DNA of 64,000 nucleotides, from NCBI GenBank assembly GCA_900708905.1, contig CAADRB010000055.1, positions 461,067 to 525,066 on the forward strand, in the 5' to 3' direction. Below the pieces are notes generated by a model that was given only the letters and a program-made list of their open reading frames with translations, was not told the origin of the DNA and made no database searches. The stretch is from Hymenolepis diminuta. Taxonomy: Eukaryota; Platyhelminthes; Cestoda; Cyclophyllidea; Hymenolepididae. Numbering within the stretch: position 1 is the first letter of the stretch; each line of letters opens with the position of its first letter. This document shows, piece after piece, positions 37,485 through 53,300 of the stretch. The position numbers were made by a program, and so were the translations under genes.

Positions 37485-40400
37485 ACGACAGTCTGTTCAA
37501 CAACCCAAAAATATTGATTACTCCAACGGCAACAACGACATGTACAGTCGCCCTGGCGAAATATACCTCATTGTCTCCCCCCTGTCATTCTTCTTGACGT
37601 TTCATTCGCTAGTTTTGATATTATCGATTTGTGCCATAAAAAGTGCTATTGATATTTGGGAATTGCTTTCTCTAGTTTCTATCCGTTAAAAATTATTTCT
37701 AATTTTAGTTCTTATACACGCCAAAACAATGAAATCTACTGCCCTTTAAATGTAAGGGAAGGATTATTAAACATCCATGATGTATGACACGTTGGGCGTT
37801 GCTGAGAAGGGCGGCTTGTCACGCTCAGCGTCCATATTTAACCGACTTTTGATGAATTTTTTCGTTTTTAGAAGTATGTATTTCGTCAGCTTATCTTGAA
37901 AACAAGGAAAGGATGTGATTCATTATCGGCATAAAATCTAGCTTGTTACGTAAATTTAGGGCATAACTTTGTGCCAATATTTCTTAATTATGAAATCTGC
38001 AAAAAATATACTTTTACTATGCGTAAGTTTTATTTTTAAAGTATTGGGAATCATTCGGATCCAAATTAATGGGGTATTCACGTGGCACAAATCGAGTTTT
38101 ATATAATTTGCAATGTCTGAGTGATTCACTGATTTTCTTAACAAATGAGAGGTGAGGTTTTTCTTGCACGTCCTGATTTATTGGGTTCTCGTTTTGAATC
38201 CTTCGCTTACATTTGCCGAAATCCAAGCACGTGGTAATTTATTGATTTTTTAAGTTTTTGATTAAATTGCAAATTCTGGGACATTCGAAAATGGATGAGT
38301 AAAGTCAGGTTTCAAGGAATCAAAATCATTTCTTTTGAATTAAGTAAAATTTATTTGCAATATCAGGTTTGTTTTAGCTGCTATTTAAATATTACTTCAT
38401 GTAATTTGGTAAATATTACCCCTTATCTTAAATATATTGTTTGTGGTTCGTCCAAAATCCATGTAAATTTTAGATAGAATTACTTTTAAAATAAACAGTT
38501 GCTTCATTAGTTGACCTTTGTGGAGAAAATGAGGTTACACTCGTTGTCAAAATTTGACAGGTTCCCAAAGGCCACCTTTTTGGAAAAATCAATTTGCTAT
38601 GAATATTCCAGACTTAGAAAAAATTTAATTCATGTTATTAGGCAAAACCAGAGGTATAAAATTAGTATTTCCTTTAAACCGGTGCTCCGAGACAAAATTT
38701 AATTAATGTGTACAATTTTATTAACTGTAATGAGAATTAGGACATTTGTTTTTTTTGTTATAATAATAAGTCTATTTATTTAAAGATCGCAATGAAGGTA
38801 CAAATTGCACGATGGCATACATGGCTTAGGAAATCTAGTACATTAAAAAAAGCTGGGCGAGCAATTTTCTTATCTGCCTTTCGACATTATTTTCCATCTT
38901 TGAGATTTCAGCGTCTGATTCAGACAGTTATATCCCTAGTATATTCTCTTCCCTTCGTTTGGAATGATTAGATGAAAGTACATACCCAGCAATGCAAAAA
39001 ATAAGTGGTCGCATGGCTAATTTCTTTTTCTCACGCTTGTTGTATCGGACAAGAATATCTTATGCTTTTACTAGTAGTGCTTAAAAAATTCTTCAATTTC
39101 TAATTTAATGATAAATAGTTTCTTAAATTTCCTATTTAGCTGTTATTATCAACATGACGAGTCAAAAAATTTGCACTTTTCCCTTCATGAGAAAGGGTGT
39201 GAACACATGGAACATTAAAATAGCACAAATTTGGGTTAAAGGTACTGGACCAAGAAGTAGGGGAAGTAAGATCAGGCCATTAAAAGTCTGAAAATTTTGA
39301 TCTTTCGCTTCAGGTTGTTTGCTTTTCACTGTTTCACATTCTGCTGCCCAATTTTCAGTATTTGTCTCCAGTTTTCTGAATGAGTTCATATTCGCGATGC
39401 CCGGATCTAATCGGCTAGTTTCTACTGTTATTATATGCACTTTTATTTTAATAGGAAGGATGCTTGTAGTGTTATAAAGACGAGCATGATTTTAACAAGA
39501 AAAGCTCCAATAATGTTATACAATAATTAGTTTAGATGTAATTATGTATGTAATTATTATTTTTATTTATTATTAAGTTGCACAGAATTTCAATTATGCT
39601 GGAGCATCTAAACATGGGGAGCAATAAGAGCCTTATTCAAGGTTTAAGGGGAGATCTGATAGCACTACACAAAAGAGTCTTACATCATTAGGATTTTGAA
39701 TTTTTCAAGTTTTCTGAATTCTAATTAGTAGGTATATTTTGTTTCATTGAACCTATCAGCCTCAAGTGCAAACTGAAGGGTCCATTCCCCAGGTTCCTAA
39801 ATGATATTTTATGATTAAAACCGTGTTCAAAATTGATTTGTCAGTGGACTATCATCTTGTCATCTCGGTAATAGCATCCCTGCTATATAGTAGTCGATTT
39901 CTACATTTTGATTAAACAATCTGCATAAACGTATGCTACCGCTTCATATTTTAGTTCTGCTTGCAGATAATGTTTTTAAACATATTTGTGAAATAGAGTT
40001 AGTAATTAACTTTGTTTTATTTTGTATTTTGTTTGAGCATAAAAAACAAAAAGTGATGTTGTTATGCACGGACGTGTTTAAACAATAGCACAACCATAAC
40101 AATACTCCCATTGTTTTTTGTGAGCGAAGAAAGGCGCCTTATTGAAAGATGGCTCTAATTAATTGTTGCCATCTTTCACCCACCTGAATTAAATGTCAGT
40201 TTTAAACTGATTGAATTAACAAACCAAAAGGATATATTTTGATCACCCAATTATACTTGTTTAAAATAATTTAATTATGTAAACTTACTTTATTTAGCGT
40301 TATTTCAATTGGATATTTGACACAAATTTAAATTTGCATAGGATAATTTTAAGGAAAGCAGATTATTGTTCCTATGCTGATGACAGTACAAAATCCTTCA

Positions 40401-43400
40401 ACATATTTTAATAGTGAGAAAGTGTCTGAAGCATAAAATAGAAAATGAGTCCAGCAAGGTAGGGCAAGGAGAAGGAGTGGTCAAGAAGAAACATAAATGC
40501 GGCCGGGGCATCTAGAGTTTTGCTTTGTTTCAATTATGAAAGCATTGAGTTGTCCGTGTAAAGGGAAAAGTTTACATTGCTATCTTCTAATGTTCAACTT
40601 TCATAAACTGACTTTCAGAGCTTGTTGGCGGTTGACTTAGTTCTGTGGTCATTCGCACGGCCCCACCTTATTTGTATTGTGTTTCGGACAAGAGCAGGTA
40701 GATGAGACTGGCAAGCATACATATATTTATTATAGAAGAATTTTCCGTCGTAATTACCATGAAATGTTAGAAGTCACTATAATTGAAAATCAATAAACTG
40801 TTGCTACATAAGTTATTAAAAGGTATTATTCACTGCATTATAAGCACATGTCCCTGAATCATATAAGCTAGGTGCTTTGGTGTTATTATTGTTTCAACAG
40901 TTCCTCACGGTCACTTGATACGACTTTAATGGTTACTGAAGTCTCAAATTCGATCCTGCTTAGATAAAGTTATGACTTAAGATAACAAGGTGAAAAGTTG
41001 TTACAGCCTAAAATTTCAGTCTCATTCCGTAAGCCACATTTATTTGAAGAGACTATCATCCGTGAAACTAAGCAAGAGAGAAAATAAAAGACTTACTGTT
41101 ATATTTAACGCTTCTTACTTGTTCAACAAAACATACGTATGATAATGTAATTTGAAATTAATAGTAAGCCTTAATAATACTTTGCCCCAGTTCCACAGTC
41201 CTCCTCTCCCGAATTTCAAACGAAATTTTAAATGAACAAAAATTTGTCCGGATGGTCATCAGTATTAAGCGCAGTGATACTGAGCAACCACAGCCATATA
41301 TGAAAAATGGTACAATTCCAATTTTTAATCAGATAGAAGCACTCTCTGTAAGAACAATATGTTTATGATTATTAATCTAAACGTAGACTGTATTGCCACC
41401 TCCTTTAAGCTTTGATTTACGATAAGATAGACTATGCACAATGAATCATACTTCCTGGTTAGTGATTTGAGGACGAGGTGTTTACTATGTGCATCAAAGT
41501 CATTTACCAAATGCCGGTTGCAAGAGGGAAACCGCTTAATTCCAGCTTTTCTCTTTATTCACTATAAAATGGCCACTCAATTACCGGGATACCTCAGCCC
41601 CCTCCCATCTTTTTAGAAACCCATCAATTTGCGGAGTAGCGCAGAGTGCTTTTTGGTTATTAAGCGGATGTTTACACTAGCCGGTTAACTCACCTTGACA
41701 ACGATGGAGAGAAATCAATCAATCATTAAATGACTTACAGAGACCTTCCAAATACTTCAGGCAATTACTATCAAACTTGGTATTACCAGGTGCTTGGAAG
41801 GCTACGATTTCAGTGTGGAAATAACAACGCTAGGTAATCATATGTTTGAATTAATTTGATAATTTTGTTCATTTTCTCCAATTCACATGCAGTTTAATTT
41901 CCTTTTCTTCTTTATGTGAAGTGTCAGTTTGACTTATGGAGATGTATCAAGTCAGTCTCATTACACAAGGAGCTTTAAAGTGGCCTGGAATCTAGGATGA
42001 TATTATTTTTACTTCATTGAGGAATATATACTTCTGTTATCCGGGCTATCAATATCAGACCGCAAGATAAACTCCCTTTGAGAAAGCGGATTGAGTATGA
42101 CTGCATTTTCATACCATCAAGTGTATCTCGTTATTCTATCTAAGTTAACTATGAGATGATGATGAAAGTGAATAAGAAAGAAATTTTCACTTCCCTTCTG
42201 ATTAAAGACAGAAAAATATAAATAAAAATATAAAATTATATCATAATACATATTTCTGTTAAACGATTTTCGGCTCTTCCCACAATTAAAAATTGTACTT
42301 TTTACGTAATTCGGAGGGTAATAATGATAAAAAAGCACGATAAAAATATTATCCTCTAAATATAATTACTTTTGACAGAAGGTTAGGCTTTTATCTGATT
42401 TAAATTATTTGGGAGGTTTATAAATCGAATGAATATTCAACATGATGATCCACTTTTTCTATAAACAAAATCTGCAAGCTTAAAATATTCGCCGAGTGCG
42501 AAGGTAAGGAAACGAACATGAAAAAAGAGAGAAACTCCAAGTGACTTGTCTATCGCCTTTAACAACCCATTAATAAAATAAGTTAAGAACAGAAGTTTTT
42601 TGTAATTTATGATTACAACGGATCTCCTATTCAGTAAATATGGGAGTAAAAATTCCTAATTTCTCCAGTTAAAGATTAATCTTAAACTCTTTAATAATTA
42701 GCACAATAGCAATTATAAATGCAAGTAATGCCACTTCTAAAACCTTCTGCAGATGAAGGTCCAGCAACCAAAATTGGCCATAGAAGATGGATTGCTCCCA
42801 CATTAGTAACCACACTGTGTGTTTAAGAACTTTGATTTATGTTGTACGTTAGTTAAAATAAACACTGCCCTTCAAATCATGCCCACTTTACTAGTCATTC
42901 TTAGTTCCCCTCCCCTTTGTGACAGGTACCACTTGATTTACACCAGACGGTGAAGTGGAATTACCCTTCAATTGTCATTAATAAAACAAATCATTGTTAA
43001 TTATCCGTACATTCATTTTTAGTCAATATGTTTTATAACTAAATGCATTTATAAGGACCTCATTTAGCTTGTTCTGTCGTTAAGTTAGAAATAAAATTAA
43101 ACAAATTGAACTTTGGATAGGAGATAAAATTTTATCTAAATCAGTTATTAATTTCTGCTTTGACCCAATCATCTTTTCTGTTTTCTCATACACGAAGTCG
43201 GAATGAGATATTGTATTTCTCTCGATTTTGCTGTTTTATTAGAGAAAATTCAAGGAAATAGTTAGAATGATTACATTTTTGATAGTTTGATTACAACTTT
43301 TATTTGTTCCTGACTATCCGACATATTTCCCGTTCTATACACCTTATTGATATCTACCTTCAGTACTTTTGATCGACTCTAATAACAAAAAGTGACTGAT

Positions 43401-46400
43401 GATCCGCCTTTCTTCTTAATGGCTCAAACTAGTTAGTTGACATCCGCTAAAGTCCAATTTTTTTCTCATAATATATAGCCCAAATCATTGGTGGACTTCA
43501 CAATCATAAAAAGAGAATTGATGTGCAAAATGCAACATAAAACCTCATATGATAACCACCTGGAACTACCTCACCTGTTAAGGTCATAAACTTTGATGAG
43601 TATTGAAATAAACAATATCTGGATGTGAGGAGAGTTGGTACTAGACCTTTGTGTAACTTTGATCCCTTTCCATCTTCTTTGTTAGTCATACATAAACCCT
43701 CCTGTGTCCTCTTTGATTTCTATCATTAACGGGGCATACAATTATTTATGACTGAGATTAAGGGATAAAATAAGTAGTAATATATCTGATTCAGAAATAA
43801 ATCATACTAAAAAGGTAGCCCAAGTCACTAATAAGGAAAATAAGCGGAGGTTAAAGTAAATTTAGGTCGTACCCACTGGAGCGTTTCGATTTGAAACAGA
43901 TTTCGGTCCTCTACAAGCTATTCGGTGAATGACTCATCCCTGGGCCTTTTCGTTATTTATTAATTTTTCCACAATACCTAATACGTTTATTTTAAGTTAT
44001 GCTCTGTTACTTAGTTAAAATTTCTGTCTACTAATTATAAGAATACCGTTTCCTCCCTGACCTCTTCCTTAATAAATATATTTCTCTTGGTTCTTTCCTT
44101 TCGTAGGCGGTTAAAGTTCGTACAGTTGGAGAAGATTACAACTCATTTGATTCTCTCCACATTATATCTCCACATATTATCTTTATTAGCTAGAGTCCCT
44201 TCTGAAATCGTCCAGACAGTTCATAATAGGGATACAAATGACAGATCTCAATCTTAAGAATATTTTAAGATTTTTAAGTGGGATCGTGGGACTCACTGAA
44301 TTGATTAAGATGAATCGATTTACCATACGATAGAGTGGATGATCAATGTTTATTTTCGTATTCTTATAGTAGAATTAATTTCTATATCAGAGGGCTATTC
44401 TACAAGGTCTTAGAGAAGAAAACTTTACCAGATTCTGCGCATACAGTTAAACGGTAAACCCACATCAAGCCTTATAATTTTCAATACACCAGGAGATCGC
44501 ATACAGATGCCAAATCTCCAATTTCCGTAGCATCTTTTAAAATAAACATATGAAAGAGTGAACTATCAATTAAAATGTTAAGGTCATCTATAAATTTAGT
44601 CGTCACAGGATTAAAAGTCTTTGTTGCATTATCAGTGTTAGGATGGATTCGCCACAATAATTAATGTTGAGCAAGAGAATTTTTCTAATTAAGTGCACTC
44701 CAGACACTTTTTCTATCAAAACGAGCATTCGACATTTGTTTTCCTTTGGCCTTGAAAGTGTCGTTAGTAGAAGATGGGATGTGTATTTACACAACGATTT
44801 TAGGAAGAAATTATTATTTTAAAGTTAAAAGTGCAAAAGTAAAAAGTGAAATATAACTCTAGAGAAGAATAAGCAAATCAGTAATAAAGGACTGATTTAA
44901 GTAGGTTACTCACCCTTTAGGTATTTTTATTACATAAAGAATAAAATTTATGAAATTTTAACTTTTCTCTCCAAAGTGTAGACATGGAAACAATTACCTT
45001 TAAACTAGGTAATTTTCTGATCCAGAACAGGAAATGCTAACTATTTTGCAATCTAAACATTGCAGTCATATAGAATTTATCCCTTAATTTAAAATAAAAT
45101 GTAAAATTTAAAAGAAATACGTCCTAATAGTTGCTGATCTAAGATTAGCCGAATAAAATCACCCTGTCTTAATCTGAGAATATTTTGAATGAAGTGATCA
45201 CTTTAAATCAATTGTAAAAAATGGAAAATTGGTTACAAATATTTGTAATTGGGGTTAAGTAAAGTCGAACTTCAAAAAATAGGAAACCATTCTCAAATTT
45301 TAAGCGGTCTAATGAATCTAGAATTTAACTGAGGTGAGACTATTGTGACATTCGAACTCCTTACTCTACTTCTACACTTTCATCCCTTGCTTGACTACTG
45401 TACTCCCCTTCAAGTTGATGCTTTCTCGTGACTGGAAAATTATAGTTCTTTTACGCCATAGCTTATAATATTATAATACCATTTAGATGATGGTAAAAAG
45501 ATTTCCTTGCAAAGTCATGCGTAGTCGCAAAATATCGAACACAAATGTGCGTAGAGGAGGTTTATTCTTGAATCAGATACGAAAATTATTGAATAAAATG
45601 TTAGTTTAAAGTACTATAAAACACCCGAATCAGTCATCGGGAAGGAAAGCTAGCTTACTTCACATATTTAATTATTTAATTCTGTTATTAATTACTCAGT
45701 TTAATTTTAAAAATTTTGGATGAATACATAAATGCCTTGTAGGAATAAGTTTAAAAACAGACTTTGATCTTACCCCAAGATATAAAGTAGACAAGATTCG
45801 TTACAACTATCAGTATTGAACCTTGGTCGGTGTCCGATTTCACCAAATACATTTAGTCAACAACGGCTAAAGTATTCTTTCGCAAAATTGCTAGTATATT
45901 CAAGTTAATTAGAACTGATTTCCTGCAAAGATCCCAGAGGCTTAAATTTTTAGGAAAGTGCCGAGCTGTCGTCATGATATGCATTCCTTGAGTGAAAAGA
46001 TGGAGAAATTTCATTGCAGAAGTATGCACTCAGATCAAGGCTTGACTTGTCAAATTTGACACGTAGAATCCAAGGCTACAAATTCTATAATGGAAGCCCA
46101 AACAATTCAAGATAAACTAAGAAAATGCTAATAAACATTTCCAATGTCATGTTAAAAACGTATATTATGGGCACTCTCTTCCAATTATATAAAAAAGAAC
46201 AATAGTTAAATTTTTTAGTATTAGATGTGGAGCCACTACTCTATCAGTCTGAGCATGTGACTCGAATCGTTTATATGCATCAGTGGGGTACAAAAAGGGA
46301 TCAAACATCTTCATTGTGATGTATGCTCAGTAATCCCATCTTGTTCGTGATATTCTGTGGTTCAATTATGAGGGCGAAGTATATTATGATGACTTGAAAT

Positions 46401-49400
46401 TAGTCAATCGTTCCAGTTAACCAATTTTATGGGCCTTACCTCCCCATGCAAAAAGTCCTTGTTATGGCAACCAATTCTGTCTGTTTGATTTCATTTAAAT
46501 ATTCATTAAAAAGCTAAGTTAACTAACTATCTGTATTTAAATTTTCTATTATACAGTTAATATCTGGTATTTATCATATCATATCATATATCAGGAAAAC
46601 ATTTCATAAGTAATTAATAGGCGTTTTCTTGCAAAAAACGTGGAAACCAATTCTGTACAAGTGAGAAATATTTTCGGAATTAGAATAAATTTATTCCTTT
46701 TTATCTGAGTCCAGTATACTTTTGCGAGAAGAAAAAAGTTGCTTTCGTTTTATTAGCATCAGATTACAGAGCAGCTTCTCAAGTATGAAAAAGTACATCA
46801 CCTCTTTCTTAGGGTTGAGAAATAAATCGACGCTGGACGCATAATTGTAACAATAAATGTTTGTGTTCAGACTCATTGTCCTCTTGTTGATTTAATTATG
46901 GAATAGCACCTGAATAGGAAAGGCTGCCAAAATATTTCAGTAGATGATTAAACGGGAGGCCGAATAGAAGCATACTATGAAGTCAAGATTTCAAGGATCT
47001 TAGTTCATTTTAATTCGGAAATTATTGGGTTGTTAACACTCTCCTTTTTAGGGGGAAGGAAAAATCCAAATATTCTATAGCTCGGTATAATTTGTGCTGA
47101 ATAAAACAGCAAACCACTAATACAATAGATTTTCATTACTTCAGCTCACCCATTAATATTTAAACCTCTTTTCCGGAATTATAGTCCTGAGAGAGAAAGG
47201 ACAAATGGTTGAGTTTCTGCTCTCTCAAGTTAGTTAAGAGAATTTTGAATGCAGCAATAAATGTGTGAAATCAAAAATTACTCAACTCTTGGGTGAGAGC
47301 ATAAAAATCGATCTGGTTGACAAGCTGAAGGATAGAAGGAGAAGGAGAAGGAGAAACGAGACTCATTAATCGTCAGACATCTGTCGATATATTGCGTTTA
47401 GTAGAGGACAATTTGTGCTGAATTTTGTATCGGATAAAATTGTAATTTTGAATAGCCTTTCTTGCCCCTTTTTCTGTAATAAATCAATAATATTAATTGA
47501 GATTATTTTTTTATTTTTATTGCGATATATTATTGCACTCCATGAAGCTAATATATTTGGTTATAAATAGTAGATTTCCATAAACCTATGAAAAAGTCCT
47601 TGATATATGGCTATAAAAGAAAATAATAAGTATTTTTTAAAAAGAAATTGAATTGACTTACTTCATTTTTTATAAAATGTGTGTACTCTACATTCGTGAT
47701 ATTGGAAAGGACAACCGAATGCAAATAATCTTATATTTCTTCTTTTTAAAAAAACTATTCTTTTGAAGGAATATTTTATCACTATTAGCTAAACCACACC
47801 ATGGAATTCGATTATTTTCAATCACTGAAAAGCATATAAATTAAGAGGATTTAATGATGTGAAACAATGCGAGAAGAGGTTTATAGAGGTGAATCACCAA
47901 ATGGATCGTACTTTCCTTAAATTTTAGATTTTCTGCTTCTCCTTAATGGTCATACTCCTTTGGTTTATGCACACTTGTTTCCGGTAAATTTGGCATAATA
48001 AATATTAGTGATAAGAATATAATTAGCAGAATATTTGACTCTGCTTAAAGTGAAAGAATGATGCGCAAATTAATCTATTTTGAGATAATCTCCTTCTGTC
48101 CAATAAATGTATCCACCTGTTCCCCAAATCGGACACATCTGTTGTGGTCTTCTGTTCCAGCTTCCTCTTTTTCCCTTCTTCCATATTCCGCACAAATATA
48201 ATTTGTTACATTCCTTCCCTCTCATCAACCATCTGCCATCCGAGCCCCAGGAGACTACCCCTACACTCCTTCTTCATCAGTCAATGACTAAGATGACAAA
48301 AAGCAATGGGAGAGAAAAAGCAACATTTATCAAATTATTTTATCCATATCGATAGGTGTGAAGTTGAGGTCTTGATAGACTTTGCGCATTTTTTGTCGGC
48401 CTAGAAACATTTCACATGTCCGTTCATTAATAACGTTGTTTGCATTACATTATTTCGAATAGCGGATGCATGGCTATAGCAGAGAAGAAATGGTTAGGAG
48501 AAAGGGTAGAGAAATTTAGTCTATTGCATTCGGGCTAGTTATTTCTTCTCTTCTCAGCTCGAAGAAAACATTTTGCTGCTTTTTCAAAAGATCTTCTTTT
48601 TGAGGAGACTCGCATTAAACTTGATGTTAATATTGAGTAAGGCATTCTTATTTGTGAGGTTTTAACTACCCTAGACATCCATGAGACCTCAAACTATGGG
48701 AAATTGGGCCTTGGAAATTCCTGATTACCATTACCATTACTGGCTTGGAAACAGACGCCTTCGTCGGACATTTCTCATGCTAATATCCGAGTTGCAGTCT
48801 CTGTATGCTTTCTATGCTGCAGTTGACAGGCATCAAAATTAAAATTATGGTAGCCTGACAAGTTTATCTACCCTCTATTATTGAATCCTAAGCTACAACC
48901 CCTTTAGGATAGGTTGATATTGATGAGAATAAAACAAGTAGATGAAGAGAGAGGAATTATAGTCCATCCTCATAGGATCGACGCAATTTCTGAAATCTTT
49001 CTTCTACGCATTTATAAAATAATATTAATTGTTATTTTTTTAAAGATGTTTATCATAATTTTAGATTTTAAATATCACCATTTGACAAATAATATAACAA
49101 TATTTACCTACGCAAATCGAAAAATAATAAGAGCATTATGTGATAAATAAGTAAGAAATTAATAAAGTTAATTAATTAGGAGACAGAACATTACTACTGT
49201 TATTTGGCTGTCATTTTTTTATTTTCATTAATTCGTTATAAAAGAAAGATTAGAGGCGTTGTAAGTCCGTGATGACATACGCGTTGATCCTCGATATGTC
49301 GTTCTCTAATTCCATTTAAACTACAAACGAAGACGCATTAATATGTAATCGTCTGGTGATATTTTGTTGAAGTCAATTTTCTTGATTAATTACTCATATA

Positions 49401-50090
49401 ACAACACTCAAAATTTCCTTGACAGCATTAAGAAATAATGCTAATCATTGTGAGTTATAAGTTTGATGATTTTATAATCTGATTACTGAGTGAATTAATG
49501 TCCACGATATACAGGACTCAATGACCGGCCAAATTTACTGAGTACTTAGTCGTGCCACATTGGTTTATTTGTTCCTTCTTACATCCAAAGACAAGTTGAT
49601 AAAACTAGAATTGAGGTTCCTAAGTATTCTTTTATGCACCTCATCAAACAAAATATTATGAAATCATTTTGACATAATCCTAACGTCTAAAGTCAGTCAG
49701 AGTCTTTGAAAAAAGACGTCTCTTTAATGAAAGAATCGCAACACAATCCAAGCTAAGCGTCTCAGGCACTCTTAATAACAAATCCATATTTACCTTATCT
49801 GGTCAAATTGAAAATGGAATTCAACTAATCTGAACAATTCGTATTGAGGAGAAAAACGGAATTTTATTTTCCATTTAACTTCGAGTACGCACAATGACTC
49901 TCAATTGTTACTATCACTTATTCAGTCCCATCTCTCCGATGGCATTGAGGGATTCCTCAAGTACATATTAAAATTTTTGAGCAATATTATTTTAATTTCT
50001 TTTGATGAAAAGTCGTGTTCACGTTTTAGCGTTTGCTTGAATTGTTTTCAGTTGCCTCAGTTGAAGTATATTGACGAGCGATTTTTACTC
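37485..50090. other. Long gene-free AT-rich stretch
   Basis: The beginning should hold the 3' untranslated region of the CUL4-like gene; an AATAAA near 38487 is one possible poly(A) signal but is distant. Beyond it I found no exon chain. Scattered repeat relics (near 40685, 41634, 45430 and 49590) and short simple sequence (TATCA units near 46567, AGAAGG units near 47337) are all I can name. An open frame at 39440-39162 on the minus strand has a hydrophilic first half but no family match. Confidence 0.45.
46570..46592. repeat. Short TATCA-type tandem repeat
   Basis: About four to five imperfect copies of a five-base unit. Simple sequence only. Confidence 0.6.
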
Positions 50091-50340
50091 GCCTCTCTCC
50101 CGGCAACTCACTTTTTGCCTATAAAGTCCAACTATACTTCGATTACAAGATTAGTCGTGCAGACGCTCGATTCTCGCGCGCTCTCTCTCATTTCTCGCCT
50201 TATTCTTCCTTCCTTCTTCCTGATTTTCACTAATGTTTTCTATTTTCTCTCACGCTCTCTTTCTCTCTTATTTTTTAATAGTTGCTTTATTCTTGAATTT
50301 ATTTTCTACATCTCAGAAAATTGTGGCGTTACCCGATAGC
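50090..50340 (+). promoter_or_regulatory. Possible core promoter and pyrimidine-rich leader
   Basis: A TATA-like CTATAAAG lies at 50119-50126. Some 30 bases downstream comes a less AT-rich, pyrimidine-rich stretch with CGCTC, CGCGCGCTC and CTCTCTCT pieces, resembling a transcribed leader. A continuous open frame of about 144 codons covers it, but its composition (runs of Leu, Ser and Phe) looks like translated simple sequence rather than protein. No downstream coding exon can be tied to it with confidence. Confidence 0.25.
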
Positions 50341-53300
50341 TATTACTCCTAACTCCAACGAGTTTACAGAAATAGGGATATATATTGGTAATTATCTGTC
50401 TTCTTTTTAGATAATATTTATGCCTTATCAACTGAGACGGACACCTTGAACAAATATAAATAAACATTCAAATGTGTATGAGTTACATAACGCGCGTGGA
50501 CAGGGCCGTCCCTAGGGTAGCCGAATCAGCAGCATCAGAACAGTAATTTTTATATGATGTCTCCCACTCACTCTCTAACTCTTTTAATGACCAGTGGGCA
50601 ATAAATTCCGGCCCAAATGGGTTATTTTCATGTGATCTTTCTCATTGATAATCCCCAAAAGGGTACTCATTTCGGGATCGCTACATTTCTGTTATCGCCG
50701 CTGCCTCTGCTGCTAGTGGAGCTCTTATTGTAAAAGGAAGTGGCTAAATTTTCAAATAGTTGAATAAATTTAGAGTCCAGCTCTAATTAGGTGGAAGAAA
50801 AAGGTATGAAATCAGTGAGTTGAACAAATAATTAACTTATTTTTAAGCCTTTCGCATGTGATGGGAAGAACACAGACTAAATATCCAATAGGCTTAAATC
50901 CTGAATAAATTGGAAACCGCGTTTCCTAAAACATCTAGAAACCTGTCAATTTACTTTCAAAGCGTTTGAAGGGATGCTGAGGTAACTTACATCGAACAGC
51001 AAAGAAATAAATTGGAAACCAAGCTCTAATTGGTTATAGCCCTCCTGATTTTGTAAATAATAGAGCTTGTGAATCCTTAAATTTTTTAAATTTTTCTATC
51101 CTTTTTATATCGAACTGTTAATACCTTTATTCATTACGTTAAGTGATGAAATTTCTACTATATATAGGCTCCATGAATAATGAAGACTTTCGAATTCATT
51201 TATCGGTTGGTGTTCCCCTTCTTTCATCCGAGTTTGTAATGCAAAATCTCTCCTAAAACGCATATTAAAGTCTTAGTGGTAAATAAAAAGCAGCCATATT
51301 CACAGAATAGACGCATTCGGCAACCCCCTGCTCATTCGAATTATTATTGGTGGCCATTATTTACCAGCTTTGGAAAGGGTCTTCCCTTTATCATTTCACG
51401 CTTTCCGACATCAAAGATTAACATGGCAAAAAAAGGTATTCTATAGCTGCACTTTATCAACCCTCTCCCTGACCAATGCGTCTGAGTATCGTGACTTCTG
51501 GCTCTGCAGACCTACACGTTGACAACTGATCCACCGGTACACATACTCCAGACTTAAAGTGGTGGTGATTTGGGAAGTAACCAAAGAGAATTAGGGGGAC
51601 AGGTTTATAAGAATATTTCCTTACTGATTACTAACATGCTGAAACGGTATGCGCTGGCAAATAAACTTTGTAGTGTATTAGCTGATAATATCAATTTTAA
51701 CGACATATAATAAACACTGAGATCGTTCGATGATTATTTAATTTGCAATTATCCAGAAATTTATGGATGAAAAAACGTTTCCTGGGTCCATAAAGATTGA
51801 AAGTCTCTAGAATTTACTTAATTAGAAATACTGAAACTTCCGCTATTGCTAATCCTTAAGGCTTGAATAAATAAGGTAATCATCATTGGTCAGTTAGAAT
51901 TATTGTTTTCTTCACTTCGAGATAGAATGAGCCTCAAAGTAACTTCTTGTCATTCCTTTTTCTCTTTCTTTTTGATTGTTGGTGACTTAACTGGAATAAT
52001 TTTGAAAATTTTCTGTAGGTAAAAACCATTTTTAATCAAGTATTAACTTTTTTATAAAGAAATCAATAAACAGACACTAAAAGCTATTTTTATGCCGATT
52101 AGAACAAATGACCTGTACTATCGGAGATGCTTTTAAGAGCTCACTTCGTTGCTATACCAACACCTACAAAGGCAATAAACAAATGGAATTAGATTATGCA
52201 AGGTGGGACGAAAATTTGTTATTTTCTTTAGCTCCCACTTTATTACCCACCGAAAACTTAAACAGAGGAAATAAAGGGCTGTAAGTAAGTAAATATGAGA
52301 ACATATTGGATATTTTTCAACAAAACTTTTATTATTGGCTGATAAAAGTCGCCTAGATAGTGACAATAACATTCAAATTAATAGCACGTTATTACTTAAT
52401 TAAAAGCCTTACCTTCAGTAGGTTAATAACACTGTCGCCATTACGGAAGACAATTACAATTACCGAATTTTTACTTCTTATTAAGGATGAATCACGCCTA
52501 GAATTTGGATAATATCTCCTGGTTAATCTAGGCGGAAATGGTAGCTAGTGGAGCAAATCGTAAAAAAACCTAATTAATTTCTATCTTGTGAAGCTGCGGC
52601 TTAGAGAGATCTAACTTTAAAGGGTAATATCTAATAATATATTAACTGAAATTTTCTTGACTTAATAACGGTAAAATTTGATTGGATTACGTATTTAGCT
52701 TTAAGATTTACATTTCGAATCCAACTTAGGTTCAACTGATTATGGCAAGAGAAATCGATATCTAGGATTCATCTTATTATCGAGCATCTTTTTTAACTTG
52801 TGATTGGGACAGGTTTTATGAATGAGGATAATGATTCCGAAAAATTTATTGCGTAATGGTTAATATGAAACGAATCATGCAGTAATCTCCAAAAGGACTA
52901 TTTTACGAAGAAAGGCTCCTTGGTCGAAGTGTTTCTGTTAGTTAAAATTAATAATATGCATCCAAGACAAATTAAATGAACAATTTTACTGCTAATTATG
53001 TTACATATGTGTTAAAGCAACCTAAAATTATCTCGTTGCTTAGGCGGTATTTTGAGTAAAAGCCTTGTTTTACTAGCTTCTGTCTATTACTCAGTTCTGT
53101 CATTTTTGGGTTATATTTCGGAGGCAAATGAGGATATTACAGTTTTCAACAAGCGATTGACCGATTTCTAACTGGTTTGATGATCTCCAGTTTTAAATAG
53201 CATAGATAGCAATCACCATTAAACCGAAAATAAATATTAAGTAAAACAGCCGTGCCAAGTTTCAGTCTCGTCGCTTCAGAATATTATGAAGGATTTTTAA

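Noticed and set aside
49905..50339. Open frame of 144 codons as a protein gene
   Set aside because: It starts at a non-ATG codon and its Leu/Ser/Phe runs come from CT-rich simple sequence. It fits an untranslated leader better than a protein.
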